Origin: Bdellovibrio sp047344985 | GTDB taxonomy: Bacteria; Bdellovibrionota; Bdellovibrionia; Bdellovibrionales; Bdellovibrionaceae | Length of the DNA stretch: 64,000 bases | Direction: 5' to 3' | Assembly: GCF_047344985.1 (NCBI RefSeq) | Contig: NZ_CP178861.1 | Coordinates: 2,666,001 to 2,730,000 of the forward strand | Shown: positions 53,384 to 62,258 of the stretch, one piece after another | Layout: each line of letters opens with the position of its first letter | Numbering within the stretch: the first letter of the stretch is position 1 | Notes under the pieces: generated by a model | What the model was told of the DNA's origin: nothing | What the model saw: only the letters and a program-made list of their open reading frames with translations | Databases searched by the model: none | Made by a program: the position numbers and the translations under genes

Positions 53384-53414
53384 AGTGTGCAACCTCAAGT
53401 TAACTTGAGTTCAA
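53384..53414 (-). promoter_or_regulatory. MerR-type promoter and SoxR-like box of the MFS gene
   Basis: Palindrome CTCAAGTTAACTTGAG at 53394-53409, the core of the SoxR box. On the minus strand -35 TTGAAC (53414-53409) and -10 CACACT (53389-53384) are separated by 19 bases, the long spacer of MerR-controlled promoters. The -10 lies six bases before the ATG. Confidence 0.6.
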
Positions 53415-53475
53415 GCAAAATCTGTGAATCCGACCACTCGAGCGTTGATTTTTATAAAAATTGGCGCAAACTGAG

Positions 53476-53495
53476 ACCTCAAGCTTAGTTGAGGT
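53476..53495 (+). promoter_or_regulatory. Second SoxR-like box before the MerR-type gene
   Basis: ACCTCAA-GCTTAG-TTGAGGT, a 7-bp inverted repeat five bases before the regulator's ATG. Possible autoregulation. Confidence 0.5.
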
Positions 53496-53500
53496 TAGAC

Positions 53501-53941
53501 ATGAAATCGGTTTCTACAAAACAAACCTTGGATATTGGCGAAGTCGTTCAGCTCACAGGTGTTCCTCCCGCGACGCTTCGTTTCTATGAAGAAAAAGGGC
53601 TGATTCGTTCTACAGGACGCCACGGCTTAAGAAGACTTTTTCAAGCCCATGTGCTTCAACAATTGCAATTTATTACGCTCGGAAAACACGCGGGACTGAC
53701 TTTAGAGGAAATTGCTTCGATGTTCACCTCAGAGGGAAAACTTCTCGTTGATCGAAATTTCTTGTTTCAGAAAGCTGATGAAATAGAAAAAAGCATTCAC
53801 AAGCTAAGTGCTATTCAAAACACTCTGCTTCACGTCGCAAAATGTTCAGCGCCCAATCACATGGAATGTCCTAAGTTTCAACGGCTGCTGGAGGTCGCAG
53901 GGAAAAAGAAACCGCGCCGCCGGACGACAGCGCGGAAATAA
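53501..53941 (+). CDS. MerR-family transcriptional regulator
   Basis: A 146-residue regulator: MerR winged-helix (about 11-80; LDIGEVVQLTGVPPATLRFYEEKGLI) and a coiled-coil dimer helix (about 85-115). The C-terminal AKCSAPNHMECPKFQRLL has only two Cys, so it lacks the four-Cys [2Fe-2S] site of SoxR although SoxR-like boxes flank it. It probably senses an organic toxin or metal and activates the divergent MFS-cupin operon. ATG 53501 with GAGG is preferred over a TTG four codons earlier. Confidence 0.9.
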   Translation: MKSVSTKQTLDIGEVVQLTGVPPATLRFYEEKGLIRSTGRHGLRRLFQAHVLQQLQFITLGKHAGLTLEEIASMFTSEGKLLVDRNFLFQKADEIEKSIHKLSAIQNTLLHVAKCSAPNHMECPKFQRLLEVAGKKKPRRRTTARK

Positions 53942-53944
53942 AAT

Positions 53945-54199
53945 CTAGGCCTTAAGCATCTCTTGCAACTTGCCTTCATCGGCAAGGGCTTTAAGATCCG
54001 TGTAACCACCAATCAACTTATCGTTGATCAAAATGATAGGCACCGTTCTCCAGCCCGTTTCAGCTTTAATTCTATCAATCTCTTCAGGCTTATCTGTCAG
54101 ATCAATAGACTCGTAGGCGATGCCGTTGTTTTCAAAAAAATTGGCAGCTCTGTCGCAATAAGGGCACGGGTTCTTTTTATACATCACTACTTTAGCCAT
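53945..54199 (-). CDS. grxC: Glutaredoxin
   Basis: An 84-residue glutaredoxin with the dithiol active site CPYC (about 12-15), TVPIILIND with cis-Pro (about 52) and GGYTDLKAL glutathione-binding segment. It reduces disulfides using glutathione. Good ribosome site GAGGAGTG before ATG. Twenty-eight bases downstream of the CcdA-thioredoxin gene; likely last gene of that operon. Confidence 0.93.
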   Translation of the reverse strand: MAKVVMYKKNPCPYCDRAANFFENNGIAYESIDLTDKPEEIDRIKAETGWRTVPIILINDKLIGGYTDLKALADEGKLQEMLKA

Positions 54200-54227
54200 A
54201 ATTCACTCCTCAGGCTTTGCGGACTTA

Positions 54228-55382
54228 CTAGCAAGTAAGCCCATTTCCGTGGTCACCGCAGCTCTCGCCGTCTTTAAAATGATTCGGCAGAACTGGATGA
54301 GGCGTTTCAATTTTTTCTTTATGCATGCATGACGAACGCGGAATCATGTCGATGCCTTGTCTTAACTTTGCTTCACTTTGATAACCCACTGAATGGGCCA
54401 GCTCTTTTCCATCCGGAGAAATCAAACTGATTGTGGGCACGGCTCGCACATTGAACACATCCGCAATCTTTTGATTCTCGGCTTTACTAACATTCACCCG
54501 CACCACTTGGAATGTGGATGAATTGCAGTCTTTTTCCACTGACGGCAAATAAGCCTCCATGGCATGGCAAACAGGACAAGTGTCCGTGTGAAAGAATAAG
54601 AGCTTATGTGGAGCAAGCTTTGAATCATTCAAAGTCACTTTCTCCCCTGCTGTCGTGACGAACTCTATTTCCGTAACACCTTGCTCTTTGTCGAAAACCG
54701 CAGGCAAATTACTTTGCGTTAAAATAAAGACGCCAAGGATCATCAATCCATACCCCGTCGCCTCTTCGATCTTCGGAAGATATTTTCTTAGAAGTTTTAG
54801 CTTCTCAGAAACAAACTCACCACCGAAAGCTAAACCAATGAAAGGTGCAACGACCCCCGCACCAAAAGTCAGCATCATCAGCGCACTTTCTTGAAGCGAT
54901 CTGTCTTTCGTTGCGATATAAGCGAGAACCCCTCCAAGAATCGGCCCCACACAAGGTGTCCACGCCAAACCAAAAGTGGCGCCAAAAATAAACCCATGAA
55001 GTGACTTCGGAAAATATTTTTTAAAATCAGGCAAGTACGCCGAGCGAGTCATCCATGCGAATACTTTCGAGTCTCCACTTTTCTTTGGCATCATTCCTGA
55101 CATCTTAAAGCCGTAAAGCAGAACGATGATTCCAGAAATCATCAAAAGATAAACTTTTGACTCTCCCAAAAAATCCGTCACGAATGGCAGACTCATTCCC
55201 ATAAGTGTGAAAGTGAATAAAAATCCCAACGAGAACAACAACGTCGCACGCACGCGAGAAAAGCGTGAGGGACCGTCTGCCAAAATGTAGTTTGCCGCGA
55301 CGATGGGAACCATCGGAAGAACACATGGAGAAATAAATGTCCCAAGACCTGCCGCAAACAGACCTAACCAAGTAAATGTCAT
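54228..55382 (-). CDS. CcdA/DsbD-type membrane transporter fused to thioredoxin domain
   Basis: A 384-residue protein. Residues 1-220 form six or so spans of the CcdA/DsbD electron-transfer domain, with paired Cys in SPCVLPM (about 19-20) and TPCVGPILGG (about 132). Residues 240-355 are a periplasmic thioredoxin domain, CPVC at about 273-276 and a VPTISL cis-Pro. A Cys/His-rich tail (CMHKEK..., CGDHGNGLTC) ends the protein. It moves reductant from cytosol to periplasm. Start overlaps the ArsR-rhodanese stop by four bases (ATGA). Confidence 0.9.
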   Translation of the reverse strand: MTFTWLGLFAAGLGTFISPCVLPMVPIVAANYILADGPSRFSRVRATLLFSLGFLFTFTLMGMSLPFVTDFLGESKVYLLMISGIIVLLYGFKMSGMMPKKSGDSKVFAWMTRSAYLPDFKKYFPKSLHGFIFGATFGLAWTPCVGPILGGVLAYIATKDRSLQESALMMLTFGAGVVAPFIGLAFGGEFVSEKLKLLRKYLPKIEEATGYGLMILGVFILTQSNLPAVFDKEQGVTEIEFVTTAGEKVTLNDSKLAPHKLLFFHTDTCPVCHAMEAYLPSVEKDCNSSTFQVVRVNVSKAENQKIADVFNVRAVPTISLISPDGKELAHSVGYQSEAKLRQGIDMIPRSSCMHKEKIETPHPVLPNHFKDGESCGDHGNGLTC

Positions 55383-56053
55383 TGCTTGTCTCCCTGAATA
55401 AGTTGCAATTGAAATGGACTTTCTCTTAGACGATAAGCCTCATATCCCAGCTTACGCAGATGCTTTACAGCATTTGAAGCTTTCCCACAGTAACGACCTC
55501 GACAATACACATACACAGTTTTTGATTTTACCAAACCCAGAGATTTATAGTTTGCAAAACCAGCAAGATCTTCCATCGGAACTGCAATAGCTCCTGGAAC
55601 TTTCGTCATCGCCGTCTCTTTCGATGTTCGTACATCCAACAGGGTCGCTTTTCCTTTTTCAACCAACTCAAGAACTTCTTCCGGAGTTTCCTCTGCCACC
55701 AAAGAAGCATCGATGAGAATATCTTCTTTATGGTTGAGGTCTTCATCCACCTCGTGAGCAAGATTCTGAAACCCTTCCCACAATTGCAACACCATTGGAT
55801 TTTGAATTTTATAAATACGGCTCAATCCGCGTCGCTCACAGCTAACGATTCTCATGCGCGCCAGACGCTGAAGATGTTGCGAGACATTGGCAACGGATTC
55901 TCCCGTTTCTTGCGCCAACTCCTCAACACTGCATTCCGCTTGCGCCAAAATTTGGATGATTTTTAAACGCGCTGGTGAAGCAAATGCTGAAACAATCTGA
56001 CTGATCGTTTCGTAAACTCCACTGCGAACTTCTTGCGTTCTGGTTTCTTTCAT
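55379..56053 (-). CDS. ArsR-family regulator fused to rhodanese domain
   Basis: A 224-residue protein. Residues 15-90 are an ArsR-type winged helix (FASPARLKIIQILAQAECSVEELA, VSQHLQRLARMRIV); residues 120-220 are a rhodanese domain with active-site Cys in YVYCRGRYCGKAS. It should repress the following genes and release them on sulfur or thiol modification; that link is inferred. A 9-bp inverted repeat (56056-56083) lies right upstream. First gene of a redox operon with ccdA-trx and grxC. Confidence 0.93.
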   Translation of the reverse strand: MKETRTQEVRSGVYETISQIVSAFASPARLKIIQILAQAECSVEELAQETGESVANVSQHLQRLARMRIVSCERRGLSRIYKIQNPMVLQLWEGFQNLAHEVDEDLNHKEDILIDASLVAEETPEEVLELVEKGKATLLDVRTSKETAMTKVPGAIAVPMEDLAGFANYKSLGLVKSKTVYVYCRGRYCGKASNAVKHLRKLGYEAYRLRESPFQLQLIQGDKQ

Positions 56054-56055
56054 GA

Positions 56056-56083
56056 ATTCAAGTATTCAATAGATTACTTGAAT
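56056..56083 (-). promoter_or_regulatory. Operator of the ArsR-rhodanese operon
   Basis: ATTCAAGTA (56056-56064) and TACTTGAAT (56075-56083) form a perfect 9-bp inverted repeat spaced by 10, two bases before the ATG. A partial further half-site (TATTCAAT) is inside. Typical layout of an ArsR self-repression site. Confidence 0.65.
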
Positions 56084-56293
56084 AGTCAAGGCATCAGCAA
56101 AAACCAAGAAAATACCGGTATTTTCAGATGCTTATTGTGAAACTCAATCTTGTGAGTGGACCGTAAAACGCCATCAATGACTAGGAACTTTACACTAAAC
56201 AGGCTCCAGATCATTTAAAGCGTTGTTCGCTCAGGAACATGCTTTGCACCGCAAAACGTACTCGAAAAAATAACTAAAATGAAAAGGAGACCC

Positions 56294-56689
56294 ATGAAAA
56301 AATTTGTACTTCTTATTGCAGGACTTTTGACAACTCTTGCATCTACACAAAGTCTCGCAGCGCAATCGTGTGCTGCTCACTACACGGCAGGCATTGGACA
56401 TTTATTTAAAGGTGAATCCGTTGTCCTCGGCAATGTTGAAAAAATCAAGCTAGGCCAATCTTCTCACGACGAACTTTACACTGTGTCTGTTTCTAAAAGC
56501 GGCCAGGTGTCATTGACTGAAACTCAAACTGGAAAAAAAGTGGAGCTTAAAAGAGCCGATGTCTCTCCAGAGCTTCAAATTCACGTAACAAATGGTGACT
56601 TGAAACCTTATCCAGAAGGAGTTCCAGGTACCTTTGTTGATGGTCGTCGCTTCATCGCGATCATGTGCGCTGACCAAAGCAATTTCTAA
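56294..56689 (+). CDS. Small secreted protein, unknown
   Basis: A 131-residue protein with signal peptide (cleavage after SLA, about 22). Two Cys (QSCAAHY and IMCADQ) may form a disulfide. Mature part has a beta-rich pattern. ATG 56294 is four bases after AAGGAG; an ATG 15 bases upstream precedes the site and is unlikely. A hairpin AGGGAGCG/CGCTCCCT lies at 56707-56725 without a T-run. No family recognised. Confidence 0.78.
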   Translation: MKKFVLLIAGLLTTLASTQSLAAQSCAAHYTAGIGHLFKGESVVLGNVEKIKLGQSSHDELYTVSVSKSGQVSLTETQTGKKVELKRADVSPELQIHVTNGDLKPYPEGVPGTFVDGRRFIAIMCADQSNF

Positions 56690-56851
56690 TACGTGTCTTA
56701 ATTTGCAGGGAGCGCTCCGCTCCCTACGCGTTCAAATCAAGAAATAATCATCTCACTTTGAGAATTCTCGAACGCGGAACAGATAAAAATCGAATTAGCT
56801 TCTGATCTCTAAAAGAAAAAGGTCGAGGATCCGATAAGTTATCTCATATAT

Positions 56852-59800
56852 ATGAGGAACGTACACCGGACTGTCCTTTGGGCTTTCTTATTAATTATCT
56901 CACCTCTCCTGAGCGGTTGCTCTTTGGAAGTCGCTATTGATCCAACGAACCTGACAGATCTTCTTGAATCTCCGAGCCTCGAAGATAACACTCTGAACTC
57001 TTCAAAACTTATTCGAGCGCAATATCCGCAAACAGTACGTGTTTTAAACACAGCCACTACTTTGCAAAACGGAAAAATTCTTTTAGCTGGTGGTGCTACG
57101 GACGCGAACAACTCCTTCACCACAGTCGCTTTATCTTCTGCTGAAATTTATGATCCTGAACTAGGAACCTGGTCGCAAGCGGCTTCACTTCCCCAAGGAA
57201 GACTCAATCATACGGCCACAGCACTTCAGGACGGAAAAGTCTTGATCGTCGGAGGCGCCATTAATAACGGCGCCTCAACGACTTGCTTGAACACCTCAGC
57301 TCTTTACGATCCCACTTCGAACACTTGGAGTGCCGCCGCTTCTTTAGCGACGGGTCGTTGTTATCATAGCGCAACCCTTCTTTCCGATGGACGTGTTATG
57401 GTCATCGGCGGAAGAACTGAAAACTCTGTGGCCCTTGGAATTTCAAACTATCTTAGCAGCGCTGAAATTTATAATCCGGCAACCAACACATGGACCGCGG
57501 CTGCAAGCATGACTGCAAGCCGTGGATACCATAGCGCCGTTTTACTTAAGAGCAACAAAATCTTTGTCGTCGGCGGACGAAACACTTCGGGCCTTTTAAC
57601 CACTGCTCTCTACAACCCTTCAGCAAACTCTTGGGCGGCAGGTCCGTCGTTAACAAAATCTAGAAAAGATCACACGGCAACTCTTTTACCAGAAGGAAAA
57701 GTCGTTATCATTGGCGGCGTTGATGATACAGGAGTCATCTTAAGCGACACGACCCTGTACGATCCATCCTCCGGTGCTTCAGGAGCATTTTCAAACGGCG
57801 CATCCCTCGCTATCGCACGTAAATCTCATACAGCAACTCTAATCGGTGACAGAGTTTTTGTCATTGGCGGTAGCACCACATCGACGGCCTTTAAAGACAC
57901 TGTGATTTACGACCCATCCATAAATCAATGGCAGACATTTGCAGATTTAAAAAGTGGCCCGCGTTATCTTCACACGGCCAATATCGCAGGACAATATTTG
58001 GTAGTTCTTGGCGGACTTTCAGAAACCACCTACCTTTTCCCAGTAAACACACCCGAGAAATTAAATATCTCCACATTCATTTGGAAATCTGAAGGCAATA
58101 TGTCGGCAAGCCGATTTATTCCTGCTGCAGCTTTATTAAACAATGGCAAAGTCTTCGTTAGCGGCGGCGTTTCAACAGAGCCCACTCTGAATTATCCTAC
58201 TTCATCCGATATCTTCGACCCTGCAACTGGCAACTGGAGTGCTGCTGCACCCATTCCAGCCCCCCGCGCTCGAAGCACGTCGACCACTTTACCCAATGGC
58301 AAAGTGCTTGTTGTCGGAGGTCAAGATGACGCAAACATCTTAGGATCCACGGTTCTCTATGATCCAAACTCTAATAGCTGGAGTGCAGGTCCCTCATTAA
58401 GCCATCCTCGATCAGGACATGTAGCCGTCCTCTTGCCGAATGGAAAAGTTCTTGTGATCGGAGGAACAGGAGATTTCGGCGGTTCACTTTTAATTGGTGA
58501 AGCCGAAGTCTACGATCCAAGCACAAACACTTGGAGTTCAGGTGGCACTATGCCAGTTCCTTGTTACTATCCGTCAGCGACAATTATCTCAGGAAAAGTT
58601 GTCGTTATCGGGGGATTAGCGACTCCGAATTACTCACAAGCGGTCCAAATCTATGATATCGCCTCCAACACATGGACCTCCGGAACCTCGGCAACAGTAG
58701 GTCGACTGGGACATATTGCTGCGCCTATCGGCGGAAAGATTCTCGTCGCCGGTGGTTCCAACACAGGCGGTTTTTTAAATTCCACTGAAATCTATGATGT
58801 TGCAGCAAACACGTGGCAACCAGGTCCCGCTATGTCCATAGCTCGCAGCTCTGCGGGGGTCGCGACTTTGCCCGACGGAAAAATTTTGGTGATAGGCGGA
58901 CAAGTCACAAGCATCCTTGCGACTTCAAGTTCTGAAATTTATGATCCGGTTGCAAATAGCTGGAGTAAAGCGAGTCGCTTCTTAAACACGGCACGTGGCG
59001 GATTTACCACCTTCACACTGTCAGACAGAATTCTTGTTCTTGGCGGCGCAGATCCAGTGAAATCTGTGATGACGGTCGAATCCTATGGACAAGAGACCTC
59101 CCCTTCTTCTCAATGGCAGGCTCCTGATATCCTCAAAGGTAGAACGAATCATACTTCGACATTGCTTAAAGATGGCCGAGTTCTTGTCGCCGGCGGAGGT
59201 GACGGTGCTAGACCTCTATCAAGCACGGCGATTTATAATCCGTCCACAAATCAATGGACAGCCGGACCGAACCTCTCGGTTGCTCGCTACAATCACACCG
59301 CAACTCTTCTTGCTTCGGGCAAAGTCTTTATCGCAGGTGGTGCCGGAGGAGGAGCAGGTTCTGACATTAATCAAACCGCCGACATCTTTGACCCTAACAC
59401 AAACACGGTTTCTACGATGCCGCTCTTAACCGCGCGCGCCGCTCACGCCGCTATTGAAGTACCGGGCGGGAAAGTTTTGCTTTCCGGTGGAGTTGGAAAT
59501 ACGGATATCACAACAAAGAATGAGATCTGTGATCCTGAGGCAGGCACTTGTCAGGCTTCTGCGGATCGACCCAATGGACTTTACGATGTCGTTGTGCCGT
59601 TAAAAAACGGGAACTACTTGTTTGTCGGCGCTTTTGGAAATAACACTTATCAACCGACGACAGACACATGGACGGCGGCTGCTTCCATGAGTGTCCAACG
59701 CGCTTTCCACGCCGCGACTCTGCTCCCGAATGGAAAAGTTTTGGTGACAGGAGGAATTTCTGTTCTGGATGGTCAGTCCGTTGCCAGCACTGAGATTTAC

Positions 59801-60109
59801 GACCCCGCAACCAACACTTGGTCTGCAGGTGCTCCTTTAGATACTCCTCTTTCTTATGCCACCATCAATCTTCTTCCTTCAGGAGAAGTCGTTCTTACAG
59901 GCGGCACCCCAGCAAGTATTTTTGACGGAGAGAGTGGTGTTCGGATCTATAACTACCTCACCGGTCAGTGGACTCTCGGACAATCATTAAAGGACGCTCG
60001 CATCGGTCACACCGCGACTCTTTTAAAGAATGGACACTTGATGGTGTACGGAGGCCAAAGCACCACTCTTGGAGCAATTCCTTTCTGGGAACAAGTTTTC
60101 GATCCTTAG
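56852..60109 (+). CDS. Giant kelch-repeat lipoprotein
   Basis: A 1085-residue lipoprotein. Lipobox PLLSGC (about residues 18-23) then roughly twenty kelch repeats with the pattern H-T/S-A-T-L-L-x-N/D-G-K-V-L-V-x-G-G, x-Y-D-P-x-x-N-T-W-S/T and A-x-M-x-x-A-R. These form successive beta-propellers, probably two or three. It would sit on the outer membrane surface or periplasmic face and bind partners such as glycans. No Shine-Dalgarno sequence before ATG. Much longer than most bacterial kelch proteins I know. Convergent with the hemerythrin gene. Confidence 0.85.
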   Translation: MRNVHRTVLWAFLLIISPLLSGCSLEVAIDPTNLTDLLESPSLEDNTLNSSKLIRAQYPQTVRVLNTATTLQNGKILLAGGATDANNSFTTVALSSAEIYDPELGTWSQAASLPQGRLNHTATALQDGKVLIVGGAINNGASTTCLNTSALYDPTSNTWSAAASLATGRCYHSATLLSDGRVMVIGGRTENSVALGISNYLSSAEIYNPATNTWTAAASMTASRGYHSAVLLKSNKIFVVGGRNTSGLLTTALYNPSANSWAAGPSLTKSRKDHTATLLPEGKVVIIGGVDDTGVILSDTTLYDPSSGASGAFSNGASLAIARKSHTATLIGDRVFVIGGSTTSTAFKDTVIYDPSINQWQTFADLKSGPRYLHTANIAGQYLVVLGGLSETTYLFPVNTPEKLNISTFIWKSEGNMSASRFIPAAALLNNGKVFVSGGVSTEPTLNYPTSSDIFDPATGNWSAAAPIPAPRARSTSTTLPNGKVLVVGGQDDANILGSTVLYDPNSNSWSAGPSLSHPRSGHVAVLLPNGKVLVIGGTGDFGGSLLIGEAEVYDPSTNTWSSGGTMPVPCYYPSATIISGKVVVIGGLATPNYSQAVQIYDIASNTWTSGTSATVGRLGHIAAPIGGKILVAGGSNTGGFLNSTEIYDVAANTWQPGPAMSIARSSAGVATLPDGKILVIGGQVTSILATSSSEIYDPVANSWSKASRFLNTARGGFTTFTLSDRILVLGGADPVKSVMTVESYGQETSPSSQWQAPDILKGRTNHTSTLLKDGRVLVAGGGDGARPLSSTAIYNPSTNQWTAGPNLSVARYNHTATLLASGKVFIAGGAGGGAGSDINQTADIFDPNTNTVSTMPLLTARAAHAAIEVPGGKVLLSGGVGNTDITTKNEICDPEAGTCQASADRPNGLYDVVVPLKNGNYLFVGAFGNNTYQPTTDTWTAAASMSVQRAFHAATLLPNGKVLVTGGISVLDGQSVASTEIYDPATNTWSAGAPLDTPLSYATINLLPSGEVVLTGGTPASIFDGESGVRIYNYLTGQWTLGQSLKDARIGHTATLLKNGHLMVYGGQSTTLGAIPFWEQVFDP

Positions 60110-60123
60110 TTTATAAACGACGG

Positions 60124-60813
60124 CTACAGACGAGGGCTGTACTGTTTTAGGTCAAAAATTCCTAAGTCTTTTTCAACCTCTTCAATCCGACCGACGATAT
60201 TTTCAAATCCATTTTTGCCAAAAAGCTGACGCTCACGCTCTTCAAAATTTTCGCCGAGTTGATGGTATTCTTTCTCTCCGACCACGTTTTTAAACGCCGG
60301 AAAAAGGACTGTGTCCTCTCGCGCTTCGTGGGCACGATACATTTTGACAAAGGCTTGGAGCGCCGTTTTTAATTTATCCCTTTCGTCATTATTCTTTAAA
60401 GACTTCGTGTTTGAATAAGAAAGAATCGACGAAGTCAAAGTTCTTCCAGCTTCATGTTGTGATTTTAGGATCGGAACAAGATCCGTGAGTTGATTGGCCC
60501 TCATAAGTCTTGGAAAGACAAAATCCTCTTCCAACTTTTCGTGATAGCCTTGAATAAAATTCTGAATGATCGACGCTGATTTTTTTAATTGCTCAGGATC
60601 AAATTCTTTCTTTTTATCAAGGCGCAGACTGACCTCATCATAAATTAACAGGATTCTGTTCAAAGCCCCGTGCTCGCGCATAAGGTCTTCAACAGCCGTG
60701 ACATTTTTCTCTTTTTCTTCTTTCGCCCACGCCGAGACACCGGGAGTAAAAGCAAGAAGTCCCACTCCCAAAGAGGCCGTTGACTTAAAGAAGTCGCGTC
60801 GTTCTTTTTGCAT
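60124..60813 (-). CDS. Tat-exported hemerythrin-domain protein
   Basis: A 229-residue protein. MQKERRDFFKSTASLGVGLLAF is a Tat-like signal (double Arg). Residues 40-190 contain the hemerythrin pattern: REHGALNRIL (about 48-57), GYHEKLEEDFVFPRL (about 93-107), SQHEAG (about 123) and RAHEAREDTVLFPAF (about 164-178) with the His and Glu that bind the di-iron centre. It may store or sense O2, NO or iron in the periplasm. Start 60813 is the first Met at the signal; the longer ORF to 60903 has no signal. Convergent with the kelch gene. Confidence 0.85.
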   Translation of the reverse strand: MQKERRDFFKSTASLGVGLLAFTPGVSAWAKEEKEKNVTAVEDLMREHGALNRILLIYDEVSLRLDKKKEFDPEQLKKSASIIQNFIQGYHEKLEEDFVFPRLMRANQLTDLVPILKSQHEAGRTLTSSILSYSNTKSLKNNDERDKLKTALQAFVKMYRAHEAREDTVLFPAFKNVVGEKEYHQLGENFEERERQLFGKNGFENIVGRIEEVEKDLGIFDLKQYSPRL

Positions 60814-61042
60814 AGAAGACCACTGTACTGTAAGGCAGAAAGCTCTTTTAACTTTCAATCTTGAAAATACCAAAATACAAAAGCCCGAAGGGACAGACGA
60901 CATTGTGTTCGTTTATTTTTATCGAATATTTTTAAATAAAATATCACCCGAAACTATGAGTGTTTTTTTACAAATCAAAGAGAAGCCCTTTAAAACTTCC
61001 AAACCTTTCTGTATAGACATCAAAATAAACAGGAAAGAAATT

Positions 61043-62251
61043 ATGAAGTTAAAAGCCCTTTTGTCTGCGTTGATCATCTCAGGAGTCACATTATCTGAAT
61101 CCAGCCACGCCTTTTTAGTGGCCACAGAGCCGGCCTCATTGCGTGCAGGTGTTCCGACAGATGTTTTTGTAGCAGGCGACGGCAACGAGCAAGGAGACCT
61201 GTTTTTGAAATCCGCAGCCTTAGCCGCTCAAGTTTCCAAAGACCGTTTTCCACAAAGACAAAGAGTTGTCATTAGTGCTGTTACTGATTCTGTTTATGAT
61301 GAAGGCGCTCTTCTTACTAAAGCGGGATTTTCTCTCAGAAAATTGGACGGCGAAAAATTGAGCAAAGAAAATCTTTTGGCATTATTGGGTCGTCTTCAAG
61401 CGCCCATCTCTTCTTTGCAGTTTTTTGCCCACTCAAATCCTCGAGTCGGCATGGAGTTAAAAGGATCTGCCCGACTTTCTTCTGATGACCCTGAGTTTGC
61501 GGAAATCAAAAAATTCTTAGCACCCAATGCTATTGCTGTTTTTCACTCTTGCAGTTCGGGATGGGTCATGGCACCAGCGGCAGCAAAAATTTGGAACCGT
61601 CCTACTTTTGGCGCCTTCACATCAGATGATTTTCAAGAGCTTATGTCGGATGGAAAATGGTATTTCCATGATGCGGGTCTTTATCCAGAAAATCTTTCCC
61701 GCATTGGTTCTACCAGCAGCATTGTTCGCGAAAACATCAAATGTGGCAGCCGCGAATGCCTTCGTCTAAAGCCTGCAAATGTTCCTTATGACGGAGCCGT
61801 AGGACGCTTTGGAAAAGGACTGGGCTTTTACAAAGTTTTCTCTACGAATACAGACAAAATCCCGGCGGCGTTGATTCACTACACTTTATTAGTTCCTTCC
61901 GTCACGCCATTGACGGCACAATCCTCACGCAAAGACATTCTCGCCGTGGTCAAGGATTGGATGTGTCCCTCAGATAAGAGCAGCAAACTTCGCGACGCCT
62001 GTTCTCAGGCTATCGATAGCGGAGCCTTTCAAAAAAATCCTACGCTCAGTTTCTATTCCGGTCCCGCCGTTGCGTGCAATAATATCGACTGCCAGACTGT
62101 CGTGAAATGCAGCAAATTAAAATCAGCCATGGGTCTTCCTTCTTGCAAAGCCCAGAACTTAAGCGACGCGCCTTCAACGGTCTTTAGCGATCAAATGAAG
62201 ATGATCATGAAGGGTCTCCAAATGTTAGAACAACGCCAGATCGTGTTCTAA
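61043..62251 (+). CDS. Secreted protein with caspase-like His/Cys pattern
   Basis: A 402-residue protein with signal peptide (cleavage after SHA, about 23). Residues 120-175 show LQFFAH130SNPRVGM... and, after LAPNAIAVFH, C170-SSGW, a spacing seen in caspase-fold (CHAT/DUF4347-like) proteases. A Cys-rich C-terminus (DWMCPSD, DACSQAI, VACNNIDCQTVVKC) suggests disulfides. Protease function is inferred only. ATG 61043 after AGGAAAG, in place of the upstream frame reaching 60698. Convergent with the LysR gene. Confidence 0.65.
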   Translation: MKLKALLSALIISGVTLSESSHAFLVATEPASLRAGVPTDVFVAGDGNEQGDLFLKSAALAAQVSKDRFPQRQRVVISAVTDSVYDEGALLTKAGFSLRKLDGEKLSKENLLALLGRLQAPISSLQFFAHSNPRVGMELKGSARLSSDDPEFAEIKKFLAPNAIAVFHSCSSGWVMAPAAAKIWNRPTFGAFTSDDFQELMSDGKWYFHDAGLYPENLSRIGSTSSIVRENIKCGSRECLRLKPANVPYDGAVGRFGKGLGFYKVFSTNTDKIPAALIHYTLLVPSVTPLTAQSSRKDILAVVKDWMCPSDKSSKLRDACSQAIDSGAFQKNPTLSFYSGPAVACNNIDCQTVVKCSKLKSAMGLPSCKAQNLSDAPSTVFSDQMKMIMKGLQMLEQRQIVF

Positions 62252-62258
62252 AAATCAG

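Noticed and set aside
56700..56730. AGGGAGCG/CGCTCCCT hairpin as a Rho-independent terminator
   Set aside because: There is no T-run after the stem, so only a hairpin is noted.
56852..60109. Kelch repeats as a CRISPR-like or transposon repeat
   Set aside because: The repeated pattern is at the protein level within one open frame, with no constant spacer or direct-repeat unit.
60698..61042. Upstream extension of the secreted protein frame
   Set aside because: It overlaps the hemerythrin signal on the opposite strand and lacks a ribosome site; the signal peptide begins at 61043.
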